This document shows positions 21,552-29,393 of a stretch of 35,324 bases of DNA, one piece after another. Source of the DNA: a virus; the IMG/VR virus record IMGVR_UViG_3300001838_000149, positions 1 to 35,324 of that record; one strand, 5' to 3'. The position numbers and the translations under genes were made by a program. Under the pieces are notes generated by a model that searched no databases, had not been told where the DNA came from, and saw only the letters and a program-made list of their open reading frames with translations. How positions within the stretch are numbered: the first letter of the stretch is position 1; each line of letters opens with the position of its first letter.

Positions 21552-22260
21552 GTCCTTTGTACTTTTTATTTACGTGATCATAATATTTTTTATACTCACC
21601 AACCCTGATGGCAAACTCATACGCGCTTAATTTATTGGCATCGAGGTTTATACTATGTCCTTTGTAGTCGCTGAGCTGTATAAGCAGCCGGTAGTAGTCG
21701 TCCTCCGACTGTTTCTGCCCCTCTGTCTCCGGCTGTTCCTTTTTATACGCAATACGGGCCATTTCAAGCCTCATATGCTCATTTTTAAGGTTTACCTCTA
21801 CTTTTTTCAGGTCTTTTTCTATGCTTTCAGGCGTAAATGCATGACCGTATTCCCATGTATCACGCAATTCAGCGACCAAAGACTCGTTATATTCCAGCCG
21901 TAGGGCCTCAATTATGGCCGTTACAGCAACTATTTTTGTGTTATGGCGCTCCAGTTTTGCCATGTCCTCGTTGCGTTTTTCAACATCTGAGGCGCCCGAA
22001 AGACGGTAAAACTCACTTAATAGACCTATCCAGCAGTCCATAAGCTGCTCCTCAGACGGTACACCCTGCCTGATAAGCACCTCATACTCCTGGTTGCATG
22101 CGCATTTTATAAAATCAATGAGCAGCAGGTCATGTAAAGAAGTACAGAGTATCAATAATGCGGAGTCTGTCGAGGCTTTCATCTCCGGGTTTCCTGTAGG
22201 CGGATATTCCGTTGACCGTTTCCACGATAACCATTTTTTCCAGTTTATTTTTTTCAGCAT
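21538..22260 (-). CDS. Tail assembly chaperone-like protein
   Basis: A 240-residue helical, charged protein. Residues about 27-100 (KASTDSALLILCTSLHDLLL, then EEQLMDCWIGLLSEFYRLSG) are a pattern I associate with genes preceding the tape measure in Bacteroidota phages. The start overlaps the small Cys gene by 131 bp, and its end overlaps the tape measure start by 14 bp. Met27 (22182) is an alternative start that reduces the overlap. By place it should hold the tape measure and tail tube during assembly. Confidence 0.55.
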   Translation of the reverse strand: MLKKINWKKWLSWKRSTEYPPTGNPEMKASTDSALLILCTSLHDLLLIDFIKCACNQEYEVLIRQGVPSEEQLMDCWIGLLSEFYRLSGASDVEKRNEDMAKLERHNTKIVAVTAIIEALRLEYNESLVAELRDTWEYGHAFTPESIEKDLKKVEVNLKNEHMRLEMARIAYKKEQPETEGQKQSEDDYYRLLIQLSDYKGHSINLDANKLSAYEFAIRVGEYKKYYDHVNKKYKGHGTK

Positions 22261-22342
22261 GTCGCTTCGCTTCTTCTTTTGCTTTTGTCAATCGAGCGTT
22301 ATATTGCTCCTTTTTCTTCTTTTCACATTCAGGGCATCCCAT
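22130..22342 (-). CDS. Small basic CxxC protein before the tape measure
   Basis: A 70-residue, strongly basic, helical protein with a CPEC motif at residues 3-6 (MGCPECEKKKKEQYN) and a charged helix (KAKEEAKRHAEKNKLEK). Its last third overlaps the next gene, which lies in the +1 (or -2) frame. The place matches the first of the two overlapping tail chaperone genes of siphophages, which in many phages are joined by a frameshift. No classic slippery sequence is seen. A simple overlap is therefore equally possible. Confidence 0.55.
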   Translation of the reverse strand: MGCPECEKKKKEQYNARLTKAKEEAKRHAEKNKLEKMVIVETVNGISAYRKPGDESLDRLRIIDTLYFFT

Positions 22343-22344
22343 AA

Positions 22345-22815
22345 CTATCTTCCGTTTATTTTTTCCCGCATTGCCGCTACCAATTCGGGCTTTACTATCT
22401 CCCTGTATGCTTTTTGCTTGCTGTCGGGACTCAGGCCCAGCTCAGTACCACCGTATTTTGCCGCAACAGAGCCGGAAAATGAGGCCTTACCTTCAAATCG
22501 CAGCTGCTCACCGGCCCTGCTTACCGTTATGCCGGCATGAAATACACCGGTAATGATAAGGTTTGGCGTATCAAAAGGTGTGTCAGGGAATAACTTTTGC
22601 TTCCACCTGGCATACCGAAGTGCGCTTTCCCGGCTTTTGAAATATGGGTCTTCTGAGTATTTAGGGCTCAAAGGCTTACCTTCCGCATTGATACCGGCCA
22701 TTAACTGCGCTATATTTAACTGCCGAACCTCATCTTTATGACGATCAAGACTATCACCGGCTATATCGGTGATATTTATTTTCAGTAACCGCCTTTCAAG
22801 TTCCGCAGCTGTCAT
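22345..22815 (-). CDS. Minor tail protein candidate
   Basis: A 156-residue alpha/beta protein (QLMAGINAEGKPLSPKYSED; RYARWKQKLFPDTPFDTPNL; ITGVFHAGITVSRAGEQL). It follows the terminator after the tail tube region and precedes the chaperone-like genes. The place corresponds to small tail-completion proteins of HK97-type phages, but I do not recognise the family. Confidence 0.5.
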   Translation of the reverse strand: MTAAELERRLLKINITDIAGDSLDRHKDEVRQLNIAQLMAGINAEGKPLSPKYSEDPYFKSRESALRYARWKQKLFPDTPFDTPNLIITGVFHAGITVSRAGEQLRFEGKASFSGSVAAKYGGTELGLSPDSKQKAYREIVKPELVAAMREKINGR

Positions 22816-22832
22816 ATTGCGTTTATTTTAAA

Positions 22833-22866
22833 AAAGGGTTAACCGTATCGCTACAGTTAACCCTTT
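22833..22866 (-). terminator. Strong intrinsic terminator inside the tail operon
   Basis: On the minus strand AAAGGGTTAAC and GTTAACCCTTT form an 11-bp perfect stem around a 12-nt loop (arms 22866..22856 and 22843..22833), followed by a further run of T residues (six T in all). Two smaller hairpins precede it: TCCGC/GCGGA at 22876-22889 and CTCA/TGAG at 22901-22911. It sits in a 101-bp gap between the 76- and 156-residue tail genes. It should reduce expression of downstream tail genes relative to head and tube. Confidence 0.75.
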
Positions 22867-22916
22867 CAAGTTTCCTCCGCTATTGCGGATTGTGCCGAGC
22901 CTCAGGCTGAGATATG

Positions 22917-23147
22917 TTAGTTACCCGCTTCCGGCGCAGTTGCACCCTTGCTGGCTGGCTTTTTATCTGCCGGTTTAGGTGTTACCGCGTCTTTACATGC
23001 CTGATACACCTGGCGAAGTGCCGCCTCATTTGCTTTTGCATCGAGGCCGGGTATAGATGCCGGTGATTTAATGAACTCATCAACCGTCTTAGCGGCGATA
23101 AGCTCAGCATTCCAGCTGATACCATTTATTTTTATTGATATTGGCAT
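22917..23147 (-). CDS. Small tail-region protein, 76 aa
   Basis: A 76-residue protein with a beta start (MPISIKINGISWNAELI), a helical middle (KANEAALRQVYQACKDAV) and an Ala/Lys/Pro-rich flexible tail (KPADKKPASKGATAPEAGN). It stands alone between two hairpins just after the tail tube gene, so its level is probably set separately. Unknown role; it could be a tube or head accessory protein. Confidence 0.5.
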   Translation of the reverse strand: MPISIKINGISWNAELIAAKTVDEFIKSPASIPGLDAKANEAALRQVYQACKDAVTPKPADKKPASKGATAPEAGN

Positions 23148-23176
23148 TTTAGATCGTTTAAAAAAGTGATAAAATA

Positions 23177-23196
23177 GCAGGCCCCATAGAGCCTGC
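23177..23196 (-). terminator. Terminator-like hairpin after the tail tube gene
   Basis: GCAGGC (23177-23182) pairs with GCCTGC (23191-23196) around an 8-nt loop, and on the minus strand TATTTTATC then six T follow. It begins about 10 bp after the tail tube stop. A partial terminator here would leave much tube mRNA and less mRNA for minor tail genes, or protect the tube mRNA 3' end. Confidence 0.55.
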
Positions 23197-23205
23197 CGTT
23201 AAATA

Positions 23206-24204
23206 TTAGTCGTCGAGCATCGTGATCTTTATAGACTTACGGATGCGGTAGTAATCCGCATCCAGCCCATGAAGAACCGAAGTAGATGCGAATGTCAGTG
23301 TTGCTACCTGTCCATGCACATAACCACCGCCGGAGTCGAATACGAGGATATATTTCTTCGTTCCCGCATTGTAGGAAACAGAGAGTAAGTCGAGGTCGAG
23401 TCCAGATAAGTCGTTTGTGGCCGTCGCTATCAGGTCTGTATCAGCGAGTATATCACCGAGCGTATCCCCTACATTAAGCGTTCCGTCCTCTGTCTCTATC
23501 ATTATCGGGTGCGTGAAATTGGAAGTAGCCGAGAAAGGTATCGCCTTAAGGTCAACAACCGCGAAAGGCTCCAGCTCACTGTACACGTTAAGGCTGGTAC
23601 CTACTACAAATGTGTCCTCGTTCAGCTCGGATGCATTTGCATATATGAGCATCCACTTGAACTCAGATATAGTTTCAGGTGTGCCGTCCTTCATATCCAG
23701 CGTATTAATCTTGTCCAGCTCGATACCCGCAAAAGCTGTCAGTATTCCGTTGGTGTCGGTAACTTTTACACCGCGTATGATACCGCCGTTCTCTATGATA
23801 ACAGCCTTGTACATATCCTCCTTACCGTCGAGCGTGAGCAGGACGTTGTGATAGTCCAAGCCCCTGTCGTGCTGGTACTCATGCATGTACTTTTTGCGCT
23901 GTACTTTAGTGGTCTTCTGGAGGTTGAACTTCTGCATAACCTGCTCCTCGCTCTTGTCCTCGAAGTTGATATACTTACCTACCAGCTGTCCGCATGATGT
24001 GTACAGGTCTGCGTGTATCACCTCTTTTAATGCGGCCATCACATTAGCTGCGATAGTTTCATCGCTGTCTGTTGGTGATACCTCAACAGACCAATCAAAA
24101 GGCACCATTACGTGCGCTTTTGCGTTTTGAGGGAAGAATTTACATCCCCTTTGCCCGGTGCTTCGGCCATTTGTGAAGCACTGCAAGCCTTTGATTTCTG
24201 CCAT
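23206..24204 (-). CDS. Major tail tube protein (probable)
   Basis: A 332-residue protein. It lies after the connector genes, is followed by a terminator-like hairpin, and has the size and beta-rich content of a tube protein (MAEIKGLQCFTNGRSTGQRG start; DMYKAVIIENGGIIRGVKVT in the middle). The C-terminal 100 residues (PIMIETEDGTLNVGDTLGDI ... KSIKITMLDD) may be an added Ig-like surface domain, as in several siphophages. I infer the role from order and shape rather than from a recognised signature. Confidence 0.65.
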   Translation of the reverse strand: MAEIKGLQCFTNGRSTGQRGCKFFPQNAKAHVMVPFDWSVEVSPTDSDETIAANVMAALKEVIHADLYTSCGQLVGKYINFEDKSEEQVMQKFNLQKTTKVQRKKYMHEYQHDRGLDYHNVLLTLDGKEDMYKAVIIENGGIIRGVKVTDTNGILTAFAGIELDKINTLDMKDGTPETISEFKWMLIYANASELNEDTFVVGTSLNVYSELEPFAVVDLKAIPFSATSNFTHPIMIETEDGTLNVGDTLGDILADTDLIATATNDLSGLDLDLLSVSYNAGTKKYILVFDSGGGYVHGQVATLTFASTSVLHGLDADYYRIRKSIKITMLDD

Positions 24205-24222
24205 TTTTGTTGAATTAAAAAG

Positions 24223-24825
24223 TTAGTTAATATAACATTTTGGAATGTTTGTTGTTAATACGAGATTTTGTACTTCAATAGCATCTACCGTGTCCGCAAA
24301 GACATTGCCGGCAGTATCAGAAAGGCCTCCCTTACCGTAGAATGGATGGTCTATCTTGGTATGTTTTATAAAGCGCATTCCTTTGGAAACGAACTCGGCA
24401 GATGCTTCTATCTGATTAAGCAGCTCATAATAAATGGGCAGAAGGATAGGCTCAAAAACCTTTGTATATCGTTCCTCGGCTTTAAATGTGGGCTCTGTTA
24501 CATACGCAATAAGAACCTGCAACGTTACCTCGCTATAATACCCGCCGTTGTCGCCGTTTCGCTCCGGGAAATCCATAAGAAGGGCCACAAGAGGGTACTT
24601 TTTAGTGCGGTAGTCGGGCGCTGACTCCCATTCTTTCATAGTAGTGATAAGCTCCTTCAGGTGTCCGAACTGATAATTTATCTGCTCAATATTACTTACG
24701 GCCATATCGGGTATTACCTCCTGCGCCAGCGCAAGCTCATTTGCCTGTATAGTAGATAGAATATTGTCGCTCACAGCCGAAACTATGTCGCCAAATATCC
24801 TTACTATGGCTCTTGGATCGCTCAT
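24223..24825 (-). CDS. Head-tail connector / tail terminator-like protein
   Basis: A 200-residue alpha/beta protein (FGDIVSAVSDNILSTIQANE; YPLVALLMDFPERNGDNGGY; VTLQVLIAYVTEPTFKAEER). The strand-strand-helix pattern and place between the adaptor and tube resemble tail terminator or neck proteins. It overlaps the upstream gene by 4 bp. No named family can be assigned. Confidence 0.55.
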   Translation of the reverse strand: MSDPRAIVRIFGDIVSAVSDNILSTIQANELALAQEVIPDMAVSNIEQINYQFGHLKELITTMKEWESAPDYRTKKYPLVALLMDFPERNGDNGGYYSEVTLQVLIAYVTEPTFKAEERYTKVFEPILLPIYYELLNQIEASAEFVSKGMRFIKHTKIDHPFYGKGGLSDTAGNVFADTVDAIEVQNLVLTTNIPKCYIN

Positions 24826-25373
24826 AAATTGTATAGATATACTTTTTTAGTCAGTTCATTACACTCCACCTCATCATAGTTAAAGTCGTCATAAACAAGA
24901 TTGCCATCATCATCCTTCTTATTCAGCAGGAAGTCGTATAAAACACACGTTTGATCCACCATTTCATTCCATGCCCGGCGCATCTTTCCTGCACTGCTGG
25001 CATTATCCGCATTCTCGCCCTTTCCTTCCTTCTCGCCTGTACTTGTGGTGAAGGTGACATTATCACGCTGCATCCAGTAATAGACGTAGTTAGCTATCGG
25101 GCTTTGTTTTCCTGCGTTTTGAAATCCTGTCCATTGGCGTGTTATACCGTCGGCATCCTCGTATTCGGCCCCTGTTCTGAGGTCATACCATTTACCCGAT
25201 GTGTCCGTGATAGCTGCGATAAATAACTTGTAGAAGGCATAGCCCAGCGCTTTCTTAAGATATTCAGTCTCCCGCTTTGTGATGAACAATGCGATAGTTT
25301 GCTGAACAGCTACGGATTGCGTCTGTGCTATGTTTATTTCCCCTACGAGGTAATCTTTATCTATCAGTGACAT
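24822..25373 (-). CDS. Head-tail adaptor-like protein
   Basis: A 183-residue, mainly helical protein: QTQSVAVQQTIALFITKRET, LGYAFYKLFIAAITDTSGKW, then IANYVYYWMQRDNVTF. Helical proteins of about 100-180 residues following the capsid in tailed phages are usually the gp6/gp15-type adaptors that dock under the portal. I believe a DUF6712-type family in Bacteroidota phages looks like this. It overlaps the next gene by ATGA. Confidence 0.55.
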   Translation of the reverse strand: MSLIDKDYLVGEINIAQTQSVAVQQTIALFITKRETEYLKKALGYAFYKLFIAAITDTSGKWYDLRTGAEYEDADGITRQWTGFQNAGKQSPIANYVYYWMQRDNVTFTTSTGEKEGKGENADNASSAGKMRRAWNEMVDQTCVLYDFLLNKKDDDGNLVYDDFNYDEVECNELTKKVYLYNL

Positions 25374-25399
25374 TTGTAAATGCTATTATTTTATTACTA

Positions 25400-25588
25400 C
25401 TATTTGCCTTTTCCGGCAGGTTTATCGGGGCCTTGTGCATGCCCTGTCGCTATCAGGTTCTCAGCTGTCAGAGGATGTACCATGTATTTCTTACCCGGTA
25501 CAAGCTTCTGCTTTTTCTCGTCTGCATGCTTTATGGCTGTTATTTCAACTTTGTCGCGTGTGTTGATCACTGTTCCGGCCTGTGCCAT
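25400..25588 (-). CDS. Small head-region protein, 62 aa
   Basis: A 62-residue basic protein (MAQAGTVINTRDKVEITAIK; KKQKLVPGKKYMVHPLTAEN). It has a short beta core and a Lys/Gly-rich tail. Located 42 bp after the capsid gene. Possible decoration or head-completion protein, or a tiny regulatory factor. Not recognised. Confidence 0.5.
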   Translation of the reverse strand: MAQAGTVINTRDKVEITAIKHADEKKQKLVPGKKYMVHPLTAENLIATGHAQGPDKPAGKGK

Positions 25589-25630
25589 ATATTTCGTTTT
25601 TTTTGGTTAACGTTTGTTTTTAGTTCGCAA

Positions 25631-26920
25631 TTATGCTGACTCCAGGTCTGCCATGATGGTTGCCAGGTCGTCGTACACGAATGCCGATGTTTCCACGTCG
25701 CGCACAAAGTGTGCAAGGCGGGCCTCCATGATGAATGTCAGCTTGTTGTACCTAAAATCGTCGCCGCTATAGCCTATACGCATAGTTATGTCCATGTAAA
25801 AACGTACGTGGCTCTTTTTGAAGTCACCGATAAGGATGCTACCTGCATCTATTTGGTTTTTTGCGATGATCGGCAGGCCATCCACGTTTGTAGCATTGCT
25901 GTCCGCTGATGGAGGGATCACATATGCGCCCTGGTCTGTCTTGGTAGTGCGCAGCTTGAAGCGTGTAACCGGGTTAACAAATGCCGCATTCGGTTTGAAA
26001 TTCAGCGTCTCCAGCATGGTATTGATAGCCAGGATAGAGTCGTATTCGTTGGCGCGGAATACGGTATTTGACAGGGCCGGCAATGTATAGCCGCCTGCAT
26101 ATACTGTTATGCCTTTCAGGTTGTTGCCTGTTCCGTCACCGTTGAGTATCTGATCTTCTATCTGCAATTTCAGGCTGTCCATGCCTTCACCTTCAATCTC
26201 TGATTGCAGCAGCGGTATATCCTTCAGGCTTTCCTCCGATACATTGAAAGCGTGCGCTATTTTGCGCGCTGTTGCTGTTTCACCATGTACATCAAAGTCG
26301 GAGAGTGGTTTCAGGCCGCTTTCAGCTACTATCGCTGTGCCATTTTCGCGGTTTACTTTGTTGAACCACTGGATAGTTGGTGTGCTCATTGAGCCGTTAT
26401 CCACAAAATCGAGTATAAAAGGCATATTACGCGGAGCACCTACAATACCTGGTACTACTGTGGCAGGGTTGCCCGGCATGTTTGATACTGTATTTGCAGA
26501 AACATTGCCAGTGCTCATGGCAGCGGCAGCCTTAAAGCTGAACTGGAGCTCCTGCTTGTGGTTGCCCTTCAGGTTGGCAATCGCTTCTTTGTTTTCATTG
26601 AGGGCCTTTGCGAGTGCATGAGGGAATGACTGTACTTCGTATGCCTCGAAGCCGGCGTCTTTCAGCTTCTGTATCTCTGTGGCCATAGCCTTTACAGATG
26701 TTTCCATTTCGCCGAATGATTTTACCTGCTCGGCATTGAGCATGCCTGCCTTAACGCCATCAATGGCGGTAGTCAATTCTGATGCATCTGCTTTGTTTGT
26801 CGCCATCTTAACGAGTACGGCATCCAGGCCGGTAGCAAACTGCTTTAACTGAGCATCCATAGTATCCCATGTGCCCGCCTCTTTGTACTGCTGTACAAGA
26901 CTGAAATTTTTTGGTTCCAT
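25631..26920 (-). CDS. Major capsid protein, HK97 fold
   Basis: A 429-residue protein. Residues about 1-120 are a charged helical delta/scaffold domain (AVLVKMATNKADASELTTAI; LKDAGFEAYEVQSFPHALAK), to be cut by the protease. From about 125 the HK97-type shell begins: PATVVPGIVGAPRNMPFI, then MSTPTIQWFNKVNRENGTAI, later ILNGDGTGNNLKGITVYAGG, a GDF..V-type P loop (ILIGDFKKSHVRFYMDITMR) and an E-loop/A-domain end. It starts directly after the protease stop. A complete size for a phage with T=7 head. Confidence 0.9.
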   Translation of the reverse strand: MEPKNFSLVQQYKEAGTWDTMDAQLKQFATGLDAVLVKMATNKADASELTTAIDGVKAGMLNAEQVKSFGEMETSVKAMATEIQKLKDAGFEAYEVQSFPHALAKALNENKEAIANLKGNHKQELQFSFKAAAAMSTGNVSANTVSNMPGNPATVVPGIVGAPRNMPFILDFVDNGSMSTPTIQWFNKVNRENGTAIVAESGLKPLSDFDVHGETATARKIAHAFNVSEESLKDIPLLQSEIEGEGMDSLKLQIEDQILNGDGTGNNLKGITVYAGGYTLPALSNTVFRANEYDSILAINTMLETLNFKPNAAFVNPVTRFKLRTTKTDQGAYVIPPSADSNATNVDGLPIIAKNQIDAGSILIGDFKKSHVRFYMDITMRIGYSGDDFRYNKLTFIMEARLAHFVRDVETSAFVYDDLATIMADLESA

Positions 26921-27697
26921 TTAATTGTTTTTAACTGTTAGTAATAATTTTCCGTAATCAACTGACTTACTTTCTTGCGGGTCGCCTAATCCAAGTGGTT
27001 TGTCCGGGTTGTGCTCAGCGAGTGCTATATGTTTAGTTATCAATTGCCTTATTTGATATTCCATTTCTGCCGGCAGCTGCTTTAATACCTGCTCCGTATC
27101 GCGCAGTAGCTGGTTTTTATGGCTGAGCACCTGGCTATCTTTCATGCCCAGGTACTCCGTTTCCTCATTGCATCCGAATGTCACGACAGAAACCTCGAAT
27201 AGCTCTATCTCCTTACATTCGAGCACATACATCATTTTCCCCTTATTATCTGGATCGGGAACCTCTACCCATTGGCATTTGTCCCATACATAGTTATACC
27301 CGATAGAGAACTGATTAAGGGTGCCCGATTTAAGCTGCACAAGCGTATCGTCTCCGAGCGGTATCTGATCAATTGGCGACTCAACATACAGGCCCTTATT
27401 ATCCTCCTTAAGTACCAATGGCTTACCGAGCGGTTGCTTTACGTTATGCTGATAGAGAAATACTATCTTTCGGTTCGTCTTTGACTCCGGGCCGCGGGCA
27501 TCTATTGACCGGGCGCAGCATCCTTTACGCAGTACATCTCCGGCATCGTCTATGTTATCCCATATGGCCGCGTAAAACTTAACGACCCGGCTTTCCTCAT
27601 CTACCGAAATAGACGAAGCATCCACACTTTTGTAGTAGATAGGCCGTGAACTATCCCTTTTTGTTGCCGCTACCGGCTTTAGTGTATGAGTTGCCAT
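26921..27697 (-). CDS. Prohead protease (peptidase U35 type)
   Basis: A 258-residue maturation protease. The conserved patches are VKFYAAIWDNIDDAGDVLRK, then FLYQHNVKQPLGKPL (catalytic His in the QHN), then LKSGTLNQFSIGYNYVWD (catalytic Ser in FSIGY), and IELFEVSVVTFGCNEET. Those are the strands of the herpes-like S14/U35 prohead protease fold. It cleaves the capsid N-terminal domain and then itself. Ends one base before the capsid ATG, so the two are translationally coupled. A C-terminal 60 residues may be a scaffold tail. Confidence 0.88.
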   Translation of the reverse strand: MATHTLKPVAATKRDSSRPIYYKSVDASSISVDEESRVVKFYAAIWDNIDDAGDVLRKGCCARSIDARGPESKTNRKIVFLYQHNVKQPLGKPLVLKEDNKGLYVESPIDQIPLGDDTLVQLKSGTLNQFSIGYNYVWDKCQWVEVPDPDNKGKMMYVLECKEIELFEVSVVTFGCNEETEYLGMKDSQVLSHKNQLLRDTEQVLKQLPAEMEYQIRQLITKHIALAEHNPDKPLGLGDPQESKSVDYGKLLLTVKNN

Positions 27698-27818
27698 TGT
27701 TTTTGTTCCGTTTTATGTTTTTTGATGGTTTACCGGCTATAGTGTTATCCACCGGCCGCATACCCTTGTTTTCATACTTACTGCCATTAATTGCCTTGTT
27801 GCTGAGTTCCCGCATCAT
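27651..27818 (-). CDS. Possible nested basic peptide, 55 aa
   Basis: From the ATG at 27818, in a frame different from the portal, a 55-codon frame crosses the 89-bp portal-protease gap and ends in the protease gene at a TAG at 27651. The peptide is Lys/Asn/Gly-rich (GKPSKNIKRNKNNGNSYTK). It overlaps the portal by 32 bp and the protease by 47 bp. Low complexity and double overlap keep confidence low, but nothing else explains the gap. Confidence 0.28.
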   Translation of the reverse strand: MMRELSNKAINGSKYENKGMRPVDNTIAGKPSKNIKRNKNNGNSYTKAGSGNKKG

Positions 27819-29223
27819 TGTTTTGAACATTTTGATTGTTACCTGAACTGCCGCCTTTGAGCAACTTTGATATTGTCTCCACTATTGATAATTCCTCCGG
27901 GGTCATGTCGTAGAGTAGTTTGTCGTACATCTTATTGCCGGTTACCTTCTCCGCACCCATGTTTACGCGCCAGTCGTTTAGGGTTATTACACCACTGAGG
28001 AATTGCTTATGCCATGAGTCGGTATTAGCCTTATCCACCTCTGCCTTTTCCTTCTTATTCTCCTGTAATACCTCTATATGTTCGAATGTTACATCTATGT
28101 AAAGTCCGGCCTCATCTAACTTGAAGAAGTTAGTTATAGACTGCGCTATACTCAATGCTTCGGGTATCACTATATTGCGATAGAATGACACCTCGTCCTG
28201 CTTTGCGTTCTCATAAGTAGCGCCTTCTTTCCGTGGCATCAGTGAGCGCGGCACATTAAGAACGGCATATACAGCCGATGCTGCCGCCTCTGTCTCATCG
28301 AATGGCTGCAGCTCCTGTATGCTGGCGCCTATCTTGGTGTATCTCACCGGGGCCTTAACCACCCCTACTGCGGTCTTTGTCCCATCCAGTCCATAGGTGT
28401 CCGAATAGTGCTTATTGATTTCAGATACCTCATCAGGGGTTAGTGACGCGGTGCCGTCTGCATCGCTTTTATCGCTGGATATGAAGCCAAGAGCTCCGCC
28501 TTTAGTATATACCACATTACGGGCTTTCCATACCGCCTTAAGGTTATCATGCGCCGGTGATGCACCCTGAAGCGGAGATATGCCCCTTAGTTTCAGATCG
28601 GATGCGTTAAGGTTGGCATATTTGATGTGTAATACCTTGTTAGAGGGGATATTCACTCCATTAACCTCATACCCGTTTATCAGGTCGTCTATGGTTGTGG
28701 CTGATAACCACTTTATTACACTTTTTTGCTTTATCATTACCACATCAGCAAACAGGTTCCATATGGTGCTTATGTTCTTATAGTTGAACGCCAGCAGGTC
28801 TGGAGCATTGGCGTATAAGAAATTGTTGCCGGTAACGCATTTATAGGCCACCATTTCATATATCAGCTCTTGCCAGTTCTGCATGGGGTTGGGCCTGGAC
28901 ATAAGTGCATTTAGGTACTTATTGTCATAAACAACCTCATCATTTGATGATTTACGCACGATCCACCTGCCATTGCTTACCCTGAATGCCCGCTGATGCA
29001 CAGCCGAATACACCTCAGGGGTATTGTGGTACAGGCCGACAAGCATAGACTCAGTGTACTTAGACCAGCTAACGGAGTTCATCAGCTGCGACAGGAAAGT
29101 ATCGGTTAGTTTAAAAGTGTAGTTTCCGTAGGTAGTATCTATGTTAACATAGCTTTTGCGGCCGGAGAACGCCACCGCTGCCTTTATGAGTACCCTTGCT
29201 GCATATTGCCTTAATGACGCCAT
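27787..29223 (-). CDS. Portal protein, HK97 type
   Basis: A 478-residue portal. Characteristic stretches are VGLYHNTPEVYSAVHQRAFR with RVSNGRWIVRK, then MSRPNPMQNWQELIYEMVAY, then VTGNNFLYANAPDLLAFNY, IPSNKVLHIKYANLN, and LRGISPLQGASPAHDNL. The C-terminus is a long helix and a Gln/Asn-rich tail (NNQNVQNNDAGTQQQGN). It forms the dodecameric vertex through which DNA enters and leaves. It begins 7 nt after a late promoter -7 element, so it heads the head-tail transcript, which seems almost leaderless. Confidence 0.9.
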   Translation of the reverse strand: MASLRQYAARVLIKAAVAFSGRKSYVNIDTTYGNYTFKLTDTFLSQLMNSVSWSKYTESMLVGLYHNTPEVYSAVHQRAFRVSNGRWIVRKSSNDEVVYDNKYLNALMSRPNPMQNWQELIYEMVAYKCVTGNNFLYANAPDLLAFNYKNISTIWNLFADVVMIKQKSVIKWLSATTIDDLINGYEVNGVNIPSNKVLHIKYANLNASDLKLRGISPLQGASPAHDNLKAVWKARNVVYTKGGALGFISSDKSDADGTASLTPDEVSEINKHYSDTYGLDGTKTAVGVVKAPVRYTKIGASIQELQPFDETEAAASAVYAVLNVPRSLMPRKEGATYENAKQDEVSFYRNIVIPEALSIAQSITNFFKLDEAGLYIDVTFEHIEVLQENKKEKAEVDKANTDSWHKQFLSGVITLNDWRVNMGAEKVTGNKMYDKLLYDMTPEELSIVETISKLLKGGSSGNNQNVQNNDAGTQQQGN

Positions 29224-29393
29224 TGCAGAACAAAAATCAGCAAGACAATTATGATATAAAAAAAGTTATATTTTACTTTTCCGATAATCCGTTACAGGTG
29301 CGACATGCGGGTGTAATTATGAATATTACCCTCAAGTTGACGGTTATGGGTATGAAGTACTTATAGGTATGGATACATTATCTTTGGGGAAAA
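29224..29393. other. Portal-terminase intergenic region
   Basis: 170 bp between the large terminase stop and the portal start. It contains late promoter 3 (29231-29277) and otherwise only short frames below 20 codons on either strand. Repeated ATACC/GTATG tracts near 29330-29370 are visible but make no perfect hairpin. No gene seen. Confidence 0.6.
29231..29277 (-). promoter_or_regulatory. Late promoter 3 (portal and head-tail unit)
   Basis: AGTAAAATATA (29277..29267) and, after exactly 28 nt, GATTTTTG (29238..29231) on the minus strand, a one-base variant of TAnnTTTG. The portal ATG starts 7 nt downstream, so the transcript may be leaderless or nearly so. Same architecture as the other three late promoters. 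Confidence 0.65.
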
